Assembly: GCA_947382415.1 (NCBI GenBank)
Contig: CANCYO010000001.1
Coordinates: 62,001-126,000 of the forward strand
Reading direction: 5' to 3'
Source of the DNA: an uncultured Lachnospiraceae bacterium
GTDB taxonomy: Bacteria > Bacillota > Clostridia > Lachnospirales > Lachnospiraceae
Length of the DNA: 64,000 bases
Below the pieces are notes generated by a model. The model was given only the letters and a program-made list of their open reading frames with translations, ran no database searches and was not told where the DNA came from. This document shows positions 16,752-27,600 of the stretch, in pieces; the stretch's first letter is position 1, and the number at the start of each line of letters is the position of its first letter. Both the position numbers and the translations under genes were made by a program.

Positions 16752-18677
16752 ATGAAAAAAGTTGCTTTGATCATGGAGAGTTGGATGCGCTATTTCACAT
16801 ACGCATGGCCCTCGGGGATTCTGCAGAAAATAAGAGAGTCGAATCTGGATGCGAATCTGTATATCTTTAACAGTTCTGCTAATTGGAGCGATGATACGGC
16901 ATACAATCAGGGAGAGTACAATATTTTCCGCCTGCCCGATCTGCGGGAGTTTGACGGAATTGTGCTGGATGTAAACAATATCACGGACACAGACGTGCGG
17001 GACGCGCTGATTCAGAGAGTCCGGGAATCCGGTGTGCCTGCGGTGGTGATCGCCAACTGGTTTCAGGGCCTGTATGCTGCGGCGGTGGACAATTACGGCG
17101 CCATGCAGGACGTCATGGAGCATCTTCATGGGCATCATGGCTGCAGGAGCTTCTGGTTTATCATGGGGCCGGAGGGCAATTATGAGAACCGGAGGAGACT
17201 GAAGTCTGTCAGGGATTATATGAATGTCCATCAGATAGAGGAGGCTCAGTATTATTTTGGGGATTTTGGCTGTGAGTGCGGACTGAAAGGTTTTGAGACC
17301 CTGTTTACCCGGACCAGGCTGCCGGATGCCATAGTATGCGCCAATGACAATATCGCAGTGGGAGTTCTGGCCGCGGCGGAGCGTCGGGGACTGACTGCGC
17401 CGGAACATTTTCTGGTGACGGGTTTTGACGATCTGGACAAATCCAGGTATTACGATCCGCGCATCTCGACGGTCAGCCATGTTCGTGAGAAGCTGGGCTA
17501 TACCGCAATGGAGATGCTTGAGCAGATCTGGCGGGGCGAGAAGGCGGAGGAGATCCGCTATACGGGCACACAGACCATATTCTGGGACAGTTGCGGCTGT
17601 AAGTCGGATATTGTCATTGATCTGAAGAAGCATTTGAAAGACAATATTTTGTATGGAATCGAGACGGAGGATTTTGAAAAACAATTATTAAAATTAAAAT
17701 ATTCTCTTACATACTGCGACTCTGTGCAGGAGATGCTTGAGTGTATCTCGCAGTGTGTTCCTTCCCTGCGCTGTGACGGGCTGTATCTGGTCACGGATCA
17801 GCGTTTGTACCGTTCTTCCCAGGATGTTTTTCCTGCAGAGCAGGGACAGGAAAACACCATCTGGACGGAGGAGCAGTTTGTGGTACAGGGATACCCTGAG
17901 GATATGCGCTTCGCTCTGGCTTACACCAGGGACGGCCTTGGGGAGAAGACAAGGCAGAGCAAGGTGGGCAATCGGATATTCCCCATGTTTGAATGCGGAG
18001 AGCCGGGGGTGGATTTTCTGTTTCTGCCTCTGCATTTCAGGGAGAAGTGCATCGGGTATTTCGCTATCCGCAATGCCGTCTATCTCATGGAGAAACAGTT
18101 TTTATTTGACATCATTAACGCCTTGACTACGGCGTTGGAGAATCTTTATGCCAAAGAGAAGCTCAGGGATATCAATGAGGTGCTGACAGTATTGTACAAT
18201 CATGATTCCATGACCATGCTCTATAACAGACGGGATCTGGATAAGTTGGGGAATCGTTTCCTGAGATCAGGACATAATGCAGGTGAGACGGTCTATGTAG
18301 TATATCTTGATTTGGACAGATTAAAGTATATCAATGATCAATACGGGCATAAACAGGGGGATTTTGCCATCAGGATTGTGGCGCAGATGCTGAAGAAATA
18401 TTTCCCCGAACCAAATCTGACATTCAGACTGGGCGGAGACGAATTTTTAGCGCTGTGCTCCGGGATGAGTGAGGCAGAGCTGGATGAGCGCTGTCAGGCG
18501 ATTCAGGATGAGCTGACCCGGGTACAGGAAGAAAACGCCTGCCCCTATGAGCTCTCCGTGAGCTGCGGCTATGTGGCCGCTCCTGCGGGAGAGAGCAGGA
18601 CGCTGGCGGAATATGTGCATCTTGCAGACGATAAAATGTATGCCTGCAAGATGGCCCGGAAAAACGCAGAGTTGTAA
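16752..18677 (+). CDS. sugar-binding sensor domain fused to a GGDEF diguanylate cyclase
   Basis: The 641-residue soluble protein begins with a LacI-type periplasmic-binding fold (about residues 1-280, with CANDNIAVGVLAAAERRG and VTGFDDLDKSRYYDPRISTV) but has no helix-turn-helix. A middle region (about 330-470) reads like a GAF-type sensor, and a C-terminal GGDEF domain follows (GGDEF at about 561-565 in FRLGGDEFLAL). Catalytic residues are intact; no RxxD inhibitory site is seen five residues upstream. It would make c-di-GMP in response to a cytoplasmic sugar, probably galactose or a galactoside given its place after GH53 (28 bases). GGGGGAG precedes ATG 16752. It converges on flagellin, 3 bases away. 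Confidence 0.88.
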   Translation: MKKVALIMESWMRYFTYAWPSGILQKIRESNLDANLYIFNSSANWSDDTAYNQGEYNIFRLPDLREFDGIVLDVNNITDTDVRDALIQRVRESGVPAVVIANWFQGLYAAAVDNYGAMQDVMEHLHGHHGCRSFWFIMGPEGNYENRRRLKSVRDYMNVHQIEEAQYYFGDFGCECGLKGFETLFTRTRLPDAIVCANDNIAVGVLAAAERRGLTAPEHFLVTGFDDLDKSRYYDPRISTVSHVREKLGYTAMEMLEQIWRGEKAEEIRYTGTQTIFWDSCGCKSDIVIDLKKHLKDNILYGIETEDFEKQLLKLKYSLTYCDSVQEMLECISQCVPSLRCDGLYLVTDQRLYRSSQDVFPAEQGQENTIWTEEQFVVQGYPEDMRFALAYTRDGLGEKTRQSKVGNRIFPMFECGEPGVDFLFLPLHFREKCIGYFAIRNAVYLMEKQFLFDIINALTTALENLYAKEKLRDINEVLTVLYNHDSMTMLYNRRDLDKLGNRFLRSGHNAGETVYVVYLDLDRLKYINDQYGHKQGDFAIRIVAQMLKKYFPEPNLTFRLGGDEFLALCSGMSEAELDERCQAIQDELTRVQEENACPYELSVSCGYVAAPAGESRTLAEYVHLADDKMYACKMARKNAEL

Positions 18678-18680
18678 AAA

Positions 18681-20738
18681 TCATCGTAAGAGATATAACA
18701 CATCAGATGCTCGCTGGTTGGACTGCGTTAATATGCTGTTGCCCGCCTGGAGAAGGATATTGCTGTTCGCGTATTCTATCATGGTCTTGGCCATATCCGT
18801 ATCTCGAATGGCAGATTCCGAGGCCTGTGTGTTTTCCTCAGAATTTTTGTTTACCTGCCAGGCATGTTCCAGACGATTCTGATAGGCGCCAAAATCGGAG
18901 CGCTGCTTATTAATCGTTTTTAATGCCGACTTCACATCTTCGATTGCAGTGCGGGAAGATTCCTGAGTCAAGGTATTCGTATGCTGCAGGCCTAAGGCAA
19001 TAACGCCCAGGCTATCATAATTGATGTCAATATGCTGTCCCGCTTCGGTGCCTGCCTGAACATAAAAATTGCAGACGCCGCCATAAACGGGGACGTCGAT
19101 TTGATGGCTGTGCGCGGATGCCTTATATATGCGAGAATAATCGCTTGCATTTGAATAAGTATAAAAATCCAGGAGTGTGTCTTTGTTTAAGGCAGTGGTG
19201 ATTTTGTCCAGTACACTTTGTTCCGTGTCAGAGGGGTCTACACGGATTGTAATCGTTAAGCTGCCGACCCGGTCGTTTGTTTGGCCGTCGGCATAGGTGT
19301 AAGGCGTTTCTGCATTTAAACTAAAGTCTAAATCTATATATCCGCCGTTATTACAGTCGCCACTGTTTCCTGCACTTGGATCCGTTTTTTTTGTGAGAAG
19401 TCCGGGGGTGCTTGTTCCTTTTTCCCCTGTTAAAGTGTCCATAACGGAAGCCAGGGTTCCCTGTCCGTTTTCATTGGAAGAAATCCAATTGGTAGCTTTA
19501 TAATATTCCGGTCTTCCGTTTACCGTATGCTGGGCCCAATCCCACCAGAAGTGTTCGTCATCGGCATCTTTGTCGGAGGGGGCCCTGTAACTGATGCGGG
19601 GAGTATCCGTGGTAACTTTGCCGATGCCGTTCATGTAAAAGGAAAAGCCCCAGGTCTCCTGACTCTTTCGGGCGTCTGTGTCGGTGGTGGCAGCGGGAAA
19701 ACTGATTAGATTACTGCCCGTCTGTTGTACCGGATTGCCGTTTGTATCGGCGGGCTCTAAAAATTTATCATCTGCGCCGTCAAAATCATGGCCATTATTC
19801 TGGTTTGCGGCTGCTGCATTTCGATAGGATGCATAGGCGGCTGAATAATAGAGGGAAACGGAGGAGGAGATGCCGTTAAAATTTGCTGTGCTGCCGTCTT
19901 TATTTTAAAAATTGGAACTCATGCTGGTACTGGCAGAAGAGCTCATTGTGACACCGTTGATACTGGTTATAATGTCATCTATGGTGGCAGTTTCCTGTGG
20001 CTGAAAGGAAACTTTATTTTTAAAAACAGGGATTCCATTATCGTAGAGCGGATTGCCGGGATCGGAATCTCCAAAGTAATCACTCATCTCAAAGGAATAA
20101 TTATTATTTTTCAGAGTATCCCAGTCGATGGTCTTAGTCTGATAATTGTTTCCGTCCCATCCCATCCAGGACACGGAAACTCCGTCAACATCTGCGTTTA
20201 TATGATAGCCGGAGTATGCCAGAACGCCACAGTTTTGATTTGTCACATCTAAGGTTTGATAAGAACTGCCTGAGAATTCAACGGCCTGTTTGCGTATTGA
20301 GCCGATTTGTATTTTATCGGTAGATTCCCAGATTTTTCTCTCGTTGAAGGTGGTATCGGTAAAAATACGGTTCATCTCTGCTTTGAGCTCTTGGATTTCC
20401 TGGTCAATATAAAAGCGGTCCTCGGTTGTACAGGTACCGTTTGCTGCTTTGATGCTGAGCTCATTCACTCGCTGCAGCAGATCATGAACTTCATTTAAAG
20501 CGCCTTCTGCTGTCTGCACAAAGCCCACACCCTCTTGAATATTGTCGGCAGATTGATTCAGTCCGCGAATTTGCCGACGCATTTTTTCAGACATGGAAAG
20601 ACCCGCCGCATCGTCTGCTGCCCGATTGATTTTATAGCCGGAAGATAATTTTTCAGTAGTTTTAACATTCTTTTTGCGATTAATATTGAATTGCCGGTTG
20701 GCATTTAATGCAGACATATTGGTTTGAACAGATATCAT
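18681..20738 (-). pseudogene. flagellin gene interrupted by one in-frame TAA
   Basis: The N-terminal part starts MISVQTNMSALNANRQF and has the flagellin D0/D1 helices (KLSSGYKINRAADDAAGLSM). At 19905-19907 a TAA stops this frame after about 277 residues. The same frame continues without another stop for 89 codons to the ATG at 19634 and then to a complete flagellin C-terminus (AKTMIEYANSNILLQAGNSI and so on, ending LYLLR). A single change AAA to TAA in TTTTTAAAATAAA explains it. The full product would be about 685 residues with a large variable middle. GGGGG at about 11 bases before 20738 supports that start; ATG 20759 is less likely. It may be a true mutation, rare read-through, or a sequence error. 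Confidence 0.85.
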
Positions 20739-20768
20739 ATTGACTTGACCCCCAATCATACAATACTT

Positions 20769-20796
20769 GTATCGGACAATATTCTGTAATAATTAA
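20769..20796 (-). promoter_or_regulatory. candidate sigma-28 (SigD-type) promoter of flagellin
   Basis: On the minus strand TCCGATAC matches 6 of 8 positions of the SigD -10 consensus GCCGATAT, with TAAT 15 bases upstream in place of TAAA. It is placed about 30 bases before the flagellin start. Weaker than the sites at 35402 and 61493. Confidence 0.45.
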
Positions 20797-20828
20797 TAAA
20801 GGCTTGTATTTTTTGAAAAAATTTTCAG

Positions 20829-20858
20829 CGCATAATCTTTATCTTTTTCCACATACTA
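20829..20858 (+). promoter_or_regulatory. candidate sigma-G promoter of spoVT
   Basis: CGCATA (20829-20834), 17 bases, and a perfect CATACTA (20852-20858) resemble the SigG consensus TGAATA / CATACTA. spoVT is a known SigG target in Bacillus, so the match fits the gene it precedes. Confidence 0.55.
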
Positions 20859-20924
20859 ACTCCACACTTAAGATATGGAAATGCAGATCTGAGATAATAG
20901 AAACTAATAATGGAGGAAAGTATC

Positions 20925-21470
20925 GTGAAAGCAACGGGTATTGTCAGAAGAATAGATGATCTGGGACGCATCGTCATCCCCAAAGAAATCAGGCGCACAC
21001 TCCACATTCGGGAATCCGACCCGCTGGAGATCTACACGGACAGAGAGGGACAGATCATATTGAAGAAGTATTCTCCCATCGGGGAGATGAGCACCTTTGC
21101 GAGACAGTATGCAGAGAGTCTGGCGCAGGTGTCGGGACACGCGGCGGTGATCGCGGACAGGGATCAGTTTATCGCGGCAGCAGGGGGATATAAGCAGCTT
21201 TTGAATAAGGCGGTGAGCCGGGAGCTGGAGGAGAAGATCAATAAACGTGAGACCTTTCTGGCAGCGAGAGGGGACAGGAATTTTATACCGGTCTGTCAGG
21301 ACGGGGATAACGACTATCAGCATCAGGCTGTGGCGCCCATCATCTGCGAGGGTGACATCATCGGAAGCGTGGTGCTACTGGACAATGACAACCGCGGCAG
21401 GATGGGCGAGGTAGAGCAGAAGCTGATTCTGTCTGCCGCAGGCTTTCTGGGCAGACAGATGGAGCAGTAG
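20925..21470 (+). CDS. spoVT: stage V sporulation protein T
   Basis: A 181-residue regulator (B. subtilis SpoVT has 178) with an N-terminal AbrB-type swapped-hairpin DNA-binding domain, KATGIVRRIDDLGRIVIPKE, continuing into IRRTLHIRESDPLEI. A C-terminal GAF-like domain follows (about residues 55-181). It tunes forespore gene expression late in sporulation. The GTG at 20925 is chosen because GGAGGAAAG lies 4-5 bases before it; the ATG at 20910 is itself part of that ribosome-site region. A SigG-like promoter lies upstream. It converges on pncB. Confidence 0.93.
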   Translation: MKATGIVRRIDDLGRIVIPKEIRRTLHIRESDPLEIYTDREGQIILKKYSPIGEMSTFARQYAESLAQVSGHAAVIADRDQFIAAAGGYKQLLNKAVSRELEEKINKRETFLAARGDRNFIPVCQDGDNDYQHQAVAPIICEGDIIGSVVLLDNDNRGRMGEVEQKLILSAAGFLGRQMEQ

Positions 21471-21482
21471 AGAGGATGGTGC

Positions 21483-22937
21483 TCATTTTTCACTCATCTG
21501 ATCCAGCAGAGTCAGCTTCATGTCATACAGCTTTTTGGACAGATCCACATACACCCTGTGGGGATTCACCAGTCTTCTGGTCTCGTCCCATAGGGTGTTT
21601 AATTCTTCCTGGCAGTAGGTGCGGATGTCCATAACCTTTGGAGAGTCATAGATACAAGTGCCATTTTTAAAAATATGTTCCATGATGGGGCGCAGAGTGT
21701 AGGAGCCGCCCTTTAATTTTGTCTTTTTCCAAGGTTCCTGTGGATCGAACAGGAGCAGATCGTCCGCCTCGTTGTATTGTTCGTCCACCAGACAGATCAG
21801 ATCTGCCTTGACCTTGCCGGAATCCTTTTCGTAGATGCGGTAGATCATCTTGTCTCCGGGATTTGTGACTTTCTCACTGTTCTCGGAGAGCTTGATCTTG
21901 GGCACAAATACACCGTTTTCGTCCTGAATGGCCGCCAGTTTATAGACGCCGCCAAAGGAAGGATTGTCCTTGGAGGTGATGAGATTGGTGCCCACGCCCC
22001 AGGAGGTAATGGTGGCGCCCTGAACCTTCAGGCTGTCGATCAGGAATTCATCCAGATCGTTGGAAGCGGAGATCACCGCGTCGGGGAAGCCTGCGGCATC
22101 CAGCATTTTGCGCGCTTTCTTGGAGAGATAGGCCAGATCGCCGCTGTCCAGACGGATACCGTAGAAGGTCAGAGGAATGCCCGCCTCACGCATCTCGGTA
22201 AACACCCGAATGGCATTGGGAACGCCGGATTTGAGTGTATCGTAGGTGTCCGCCAGCAAAATGCAGGCAGAAGGATACATATCTGCGTAGGTTTTGAAAG
22301 CGGTGTATTCGTCGGGGAAGCTCATGATCCAGCTGTGGGCATGGGTTCCCTTTACAGGAATGTCAAAGAGCTGTCCTGCCAGCACATTGCTGGTGCCGAT
22401 GCAGCCACCGATGACTGCGGCCCTGGCGCCGTAGGTGCCGGCATCAGGTCCCTGAGCTCTCCGGAGGCCGAATTCCATGATTCCGTCGCCTCGGGCGGCG
22501 AAACAGACTCTGGAGGCCTTGGTGGCGATCAGACTCTGATGATTGATAATATTCAATATGGCGGTCTCCACAAGCTGGGCTTCCATGATGGGTGCGATCA
22601 CCTTGACCATGGGCTCTCTGGGAAACATGACGGTTCCCTCGGGAATAGCCCAGATATCGCCGGAGAATCGGAAATCTCTCAGATAATCCAGAAAATCCTG
22701 TTCAAAGAGACCCAGAGAGGCCAGATAGTCAATGTCTTCCTTCTCGAAGCGCAGCTCCTTGATATACTGGATGAGCTGTTCAAGTCCGGCACAGACGGCA
22801 TAGCCGCCGTCGCAGGGATTGTTTCGGTAAAAGGCATCAAATATTACAGTTTCATTTTGGTCTTTGTTCTTAAAGTACCCCTGCATCATGGTCAATTCGT
22901 AGAGGTCGGTCAAGAGCGTGAGATTTTGACGATCCAT
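21483..22937 (-). CDS. pncB: nicotinate phosphoribosyltransferase
   Basis: The 484-residue enzyme joins nicotinate to PRPP to give nicotinate mononucleotide in NAD salvage. Visible family features are NLTLLTDLYELTMMQGYF at the start, EFGLRRAQGPDAGTYGARAA, the His-containing GTHAHSWIMSF, and IRLDSGDLAYLSKKAR with ISASNDLDEF. The ATG at 22937 has AAGAGGA upstream; an ATG at 22976 gives a 13-residue extension without ribosome site. It may work with the nicotinamidase-like protein at 282-806. Monocistronic on the minus strand, followed upstream by the diguanylate cyclase gene. Confidence 0.93.
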   Translation of the reverse strand: MDRQNLTLLTDLYELTMMQGYFKNKDQNETVIFDAFYRNNPCDGGYAVCAGLEQLIQYIKELRFEKEDIDYLASLGLFEQDFLDYLRDFRFSGDIWAIPEGTVMFPREPMVKVIAPIMEAQLVETAILNIINHQSLIATKASRVCFAARGDGIMEFGLRRAQGPDAGTYGARAAVIGGCIGTSNVLAGQLFDIPVKGTHAHSWIMSFPDEYTAFKTYADMYPSACILLADTYDTLKSGVPNAIRVFTEMREAGIPLTFYGIRLDSGDLAYLSKKARKMLDAAGFPDAVISASNDLDEFLIDSLKVQGATITSWGVGTNLITSKDNPSFGGVYKLAAIQDENGVFVPKIKLSENSEKVTNPGDKMIYRIYEKDSGKVKADLICLVDEQYNEADDLLLFDPQEPWKKTKLKGGSYTLRPIMEHIFKNGTCIYDSPKVMDIRTYCQEELNTLWDETRRLVNPHRVYVDLSKKLYDMKLTLLDQMSEK

Positions 22938-22996
22938 GTTTTCCTCTTTTCCGTTGTCTGATAATTGATGAGACAACTGTCTTTTTTATATTAAAT

Positions 22997-24280
22997 TTAT
23001 AAATCCCGGACAATCTGATTCCTGCCGTGGGTTTTGCCGTGGTAGAGTCTGTCGTCCGCCTGGCGCAGGAGCTGTACGATGTCGGTGGTATTGCCCGAGG
23101 TCAGGCCGAAGGTCATGGTCACCTTGATGATGTGATTTTCATAAGTGCTCTCCATGGCCCTGATGTCGTTCAACAGTTTATCTAATATTTTATAAGCATC
23201 CTCCGGCTCTGTCCGCTCAAATACCAGAAGAAACTCTTCGCCGCCCCAGCGCGCAACAAAACCGTTGGCATACATATGGTCTTTGAGCCGGGCGGAGATG
23301 TTTTTCAGAACCATATCACCGCAGTCATGGCCATAGTTGTCGTTTACTTTCTTAAAGAAGTCGATGTCGCCGATGGCCAGACTAAAGGGTGTGCCCTGTG
23401 TCTCGTATTTGCGGATGACCTGTTTCAGCTTTCTGTCTGCGCAGCGGCGGTTGTACAGTTCAGTCAGCGCATCCTGATCCACCATGGTGCGCAGAGAGCG
23501 CTGCATGGCCACCGCCGAACGGCCGATATCGCCGAATTCATCCCTGCGTTCTGATACCAGCGGATCAAGTTCCGCAGTCAGATTGCCTGTGGCCACATCC
23601 GCCAGAAAATTGCGGATATAGTGCAGCGCGGCCATCAGTCTCCTGGTATAGAAAAACAGGAAGAGGGAAATGGCAAGGGTGGTGCATATGGTGGTGAGGA
23701 TCAGCGGATAGAGGGCATGCTGTACTGCGGCATCCACATCTTTGGTGGGTTTGCCGACAAAGATCATGCCGGCAGCCGTACCGTCGGAATTGTATATGGG
23801 CATATAATAAGAAAAATAGTTGGAGCCGTTTATCAGCACATTGCTGTAAAAACGATCTTCGCCTCCTTTTAAGACTTCCTCTATGATAATGTCCGGTGCG
23901 CCGCTTCCCACAATGCGGACGCCTGAAGTATCATAGAGTGTGGTCAGTATGCGGGTGTCCTGATAGAAGAGGGTGATCTCAAGATCAGTGTCAGACTTGA
24001 TCCGATCCACCAGTCTGTAAGCGTTCGTGATATCCGTGTCGCCCTTATACAGTTTGAAAGAGCTTTCCCCTTCCAGCCTGTAGTCTCCGGGGTATGCCGT
24101 CTCCATCAGAGTGTTTATATTGCGCGCCACATACTGCAGCTCCCGCCGCACTTCATTGTGCATGGCGCGGGAAAACCACTGATAGCTCAGGAGCACGGTG
24201 ACGGTGCAGAAGGCCAGCAGCGGAATGATATTAATCATTTGAAGAACCTGTCCGATTTTTCCTCTGTTTTCTGATTGCAT
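22997..24280 (-). CDS. membrane diguanylate cyclase with extracytoplasmic Cache-type sensor
   Basis: The 427-residue protein has a membrane helix near residues 13-33, an outside sensor of about 150 residues (single-Cache style), a second helix near 189-210, a HAMP-like linker, and a C-terminal GGDEF domain with RWGGEEFLLVF (about residue 345). The GGEEF form is catalytically competent. It makes c-di-GMP in response to an external signal. No RxxD inhibitory site is seen just upstream. Its gene stands alone on the minus strand; a divergent promoter drives the T-box-ileS unit. Confidence 0.88.
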   Translation of the reverse strand: MQSENRGKIGQVLQMINIIPLLAFCTVTVLLSYQWFSRAMHNEVRRELQYVARNINTLMETAYPGDYRLEGESSFKLYKGDTDITNAYRLVDRIKSDTDLEITLFYQDTRILTTLYDTSGVRIVGSGAPDIIIEEVLKGGEDRFYSNVLINGSNYFSYYMPIYNSDGTAAGMIFVGKPTKDVDAAVQHALYPLILTTICTTLAISLFLFFYTRRLMAALHYIRNFLADVATGNLTAELDPLVSERRDEFGDIGRSAVAMQRSLRTMVDQDALTELYNRRCADRKLKQVIRKYETQGTPFSLAIGDIDFFKKVNDNYGHDCGDMVLKNISARLKDHMYANGFVARWGGEEFLLVFERTEPEDAYKILDKLLNDIRAMESTYENHIIKVTMTFGLTSGNTTDIVQLLRQADDRLYHGKTHGRNQIVRDL

Positions 24281-24346
24281 GGCTCATCTCCCAATTTAGT
24301 ATCACCCTGTATTATACTCTTATAGGTGATAAATGGCAAGAAAACA

Positions 24347-24376
24347 TTGACAAGCCATGAGAGCGCGCGCTATAAT
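24347..24376 (+). promoter_or_regulatory. promoter of the T-box / ileS unit
   Basis: TTGACA (24347-24352), 18 bases, and TATAAT (24371-24376) are both perfect consensus boxes. Transcription should begin near 24383, just before the T-box leader. Confidence 0.85.
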
Positions 24377-24382
24377 CAAAAT

Positions 24383-24666
24383 CAGATTACTGACAAATGC
24401 GATGACAAAGAGAGTAACCGTCTTGTGAAAGGCAAAGCGAATCGGCGAGGGTGGGAGTCCGGTGCGAGTAGGAAAACGGTGAAGATCACTTTTGAGCAGC
24501 CGGTGTGAAAAGGCAGCAGTTCATGGAATTGTTCATGATGCTGTAGTAGCTTCGGACGGAATTCCTCCGTTATCGGGTACCATATCGCTCCCTGTGAGGG
24601 TATGCTGTAAGAGGTGGTTTGCGAAGAATTGAGGCTTCGTCCTGTTGCGGGACGGAGCCTGTTTCA
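24383..24666 (+). promoter_or_regulatory. T-box leader, isoleucine specifier, with terminator
   Basis: The leader has the T-box elements in order: the AGTA motif (24413-24416), the specifier loop GAAGATCACTTTTGAG with AUC (Ile) at 24485-24487, the T-box AAGAGGTGGTTTGCG (24609-24623), then a terminator pairing AGGCTTCGTCC with GGACGGAGCCT (24632-24660) and a T-rich tail. Uncharged isoleucine tRNA would bind and favour the antiterminator, raising IleS. The specifier matches the gene that follows. Confidence 0.9.
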
Positions 24667-24694
24667 TTATGAACAGGAAGGAGACTTGAGCGAG

Positions 24695-27600
24695 ATGTAC
24701 AAGCAGGTAGACAAAAATCTGAATTTTGTGGAGCGGGAGAAGGCCATCGAAAAATTCTGGGCCGACAATGATATTTTTCAGAAGAGTATGGACAGCCGCA
24801 GGGAAGGTCCCACTTATACCTTTTACGACGGGCCGCCCACCGCAAACGGCAAGCCCCATATCGGGCACGTGGAAGGCCGTACCATCAAGGATATGATTCC
24901 CCGTTACCGCGCAATGAAGGGATGTATGGTGCCCAGAAAGGCCGGCTGGGATACCCACGGCCTGCCTGTGGAGCTGGAAGTGGAAAGGCTTCTGGGCCTC
25001 GACGGCAAGGAGCAGATCGAGGAGTACGGACTGGCTCCCTTTATCGACAAGTGTAAGGAGAGTGTCTGGAAATATAAAGGGATGTGGGAAGATTTCTCCC
25101 AGACGGTGGGATTCTGGGCCGACATGGAGGATCCCTATGTGACCTATAACGACGATTATATTGAGTCCGAGTGGTGGGCGCTGAAGACGATCTGGGACAA
25201 GAAACTCTTATATAAGGGATTTAAGATTGTACCCTACTGCCCCCGCTGCGGCACTCCTCTGTCCAGTCATGAGGTGGCCCAGGGCTATAAGCAGGTAAAG
25301 GAGCGCTCCGCGGTGGTGCGCTTTAAGGCTGTGGGCGAAGACGCTTATTTCCTGGCCTGGACCACCACCCCCTGGACGCTGCCCTCCAATGTGGCGCTGT
25401 GTATGCATCCCGAGGAGACCTATTGCAAGGTAAAAGCGGCGGACGGCAGAACCTATTACATGGCGCAGGCGCTTCTGGATCAGGTGCTGGGAAGTCTTGC
25501 CGCAGAGGGCGAGGCCGCTTATGAGGTGCTGGAGACTTACACGGGAAAAGAGCTTGAGCGCAGAGAGTATGAGCCTCTGTTTGCCTGTGCGGGTGAGGCT
25601 GCCGCAAAACAGAAGAAAAAGGCGCATTTCATTACTTGTGACACTTATGTCACCATGTCTGACGGTACGGGAATCGTACACATTGCGCCGGCCTTCGGTG
25701 AGGACGACGCCAAGGTGGGAAGAGAGTACGACCTGCCCTTTGTGCAGTTTGTGGACGGCAGAGGTAATATGACGGAGGAGACTCCTTACGCCGGAAAATT
25801 TGTGAAGGATGCGGATCCGGATATCCTCAGGGATCTGGATGCGGAGGGAAAGCTCTTCTCCGCGCCCAAATTTGAGCACGATTATCCTTTCTGTTGGAGA
25901 TGTGACACTCCGCTGCTCTACTATGCGAGAGAGTCCTGGTTTATCAAGATGACTGCGGTGAAGGAGGATCTGATCCGCAACAACAATACCATCAACTGGA
26001 TCCCCCAGTCCATCGGTGAGGGGCGTTTCGGCAACTGGCTGGAGAACATTCAGGACTGGGGATTATCAAGGAACCGTTATTGGGGCACACCCTTAAATAT
26101 CTGGGAATGTGAATGCGGCTGTCAGCATGCGGTGGGAAGCCGTGAGGAACTGTACCGGATGAGCGAAAACGAGGCGGCAAAGACAGTGGAGTTTCACAGA
26201 CCCTACATCGACGAGATCACTATTAAGTGTCCGGAGTGCGGAGGGCAGATGCGGCGTGTGCCGGAGGTGATCGACTGCTGGTTTGACTCCGGGGCCATGC
26301 CTTTTGCGCAGCATCATTATCCCTTTGAGAACAAGGAGCTTTTCGAGCAGCAGTTCCCCGCGCAGTTTATCTCCGAGGGCGTGGATCAGACCCGCGGATG
26401 GTTTTATTCCCTGCTGGCGGAATCTACCCTGCTCTTCAACAAAGCTCCTTATGAGAATGTAATCGTCACGGGCCTCGTGCTGGATGAGAACGGCCAGAAG
26501 ATGAGCAAGAGCAAAGGCAATGCGGTGGATCCCTTTGAGGCGCTGCAGACCTACGGTGCGGACGCCATCAGATGGTATTTCTACACCAGCGGCGCGCCCT
26601 GGCTGCCCAAGCGTTTTTCGGGCAAGGCCGTGCAGGAAGGACAGCGCAAATTCATGGGTACGCTGTGGAACACTTATGCTTTCTTTGTGCTGTATGCCAA
26701 TATCGACGGGTTTGACGCTTCAAAATATACGCTGGAATATGATAAGCTTGCGGTTCTGGACAAATGGATCCTGTCCAGATTAAATACCGTGGTGGGTCAG
26801 GCGGACGCCAATCTGGAGGCTTACCGCATCCCTGAGGCCGCCAAGGCCATGCAGGATTTTGTGGACGAGCTGAGCAACTGGTATGTGCGCCGCTGCCGTG
26901 AGCGTTTCTGGGCAAAGGGCATGGAGCAGGACAAGATCAACGCCTATATGACGCTTTATACGGCACTGCTGACCATCTGTAAGGCCGCGGCTCCCATGAT
27001 TCCCTTTATGACGGAAGACATCTATCGGAATCTGGTGTGCAGCAATGATCCGGATGCTCCTGAGAGCATTCATCTGTGCAGCTTCCCTGTTGTGGAAGAA
27101 CGCTTTATCGACAAAGAGCTGGAAGCGGACATGGAGAATGTGCTGGATGCGGTGGTGATGGGACGGGCCTGCAGAAACGATGCGGCCATCAAGAACCGCC
27201 AGCCCGTGAGCAGGATGTATATCCGCTCCGACTTTAAGCTGAATGAGTTCTGCACAGCCATTATTGAGGATGAGCTGAATGTGAAGGAAGTTGTGTTTAC
27301 GGATGATGTGAGAGACTTCACCTCCTACACCTTTAAACCGCAGCTTCGCACTGTGGGACCCAAATACGGCAAACAGCTTGGCGGCATTCAGAAAACGCTG
27401 GCCGCGCTGGACGGCAATTTGGCCATGGATGAACTCAATGCCGGGGGCGCGTTAAAGTTTGACGTAGACGGTGTGGCCGTGGAGCTTGCCAAAGATGATC
27501 TGCTCATTGAGATGGCGCAGAAAGAGGGCTATGTGTCTCAGGAGGACAATCGAATGACCGTGGTTCTGGACACCAATCTCACCGAGGAGCTGGTGGAGGA

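Noticed and set aside
21777..22961. 394-codon open frame antisense to pncB
   Set aside because: Overlaps conserved pncB motifs throughout and shows no recognisable domain.
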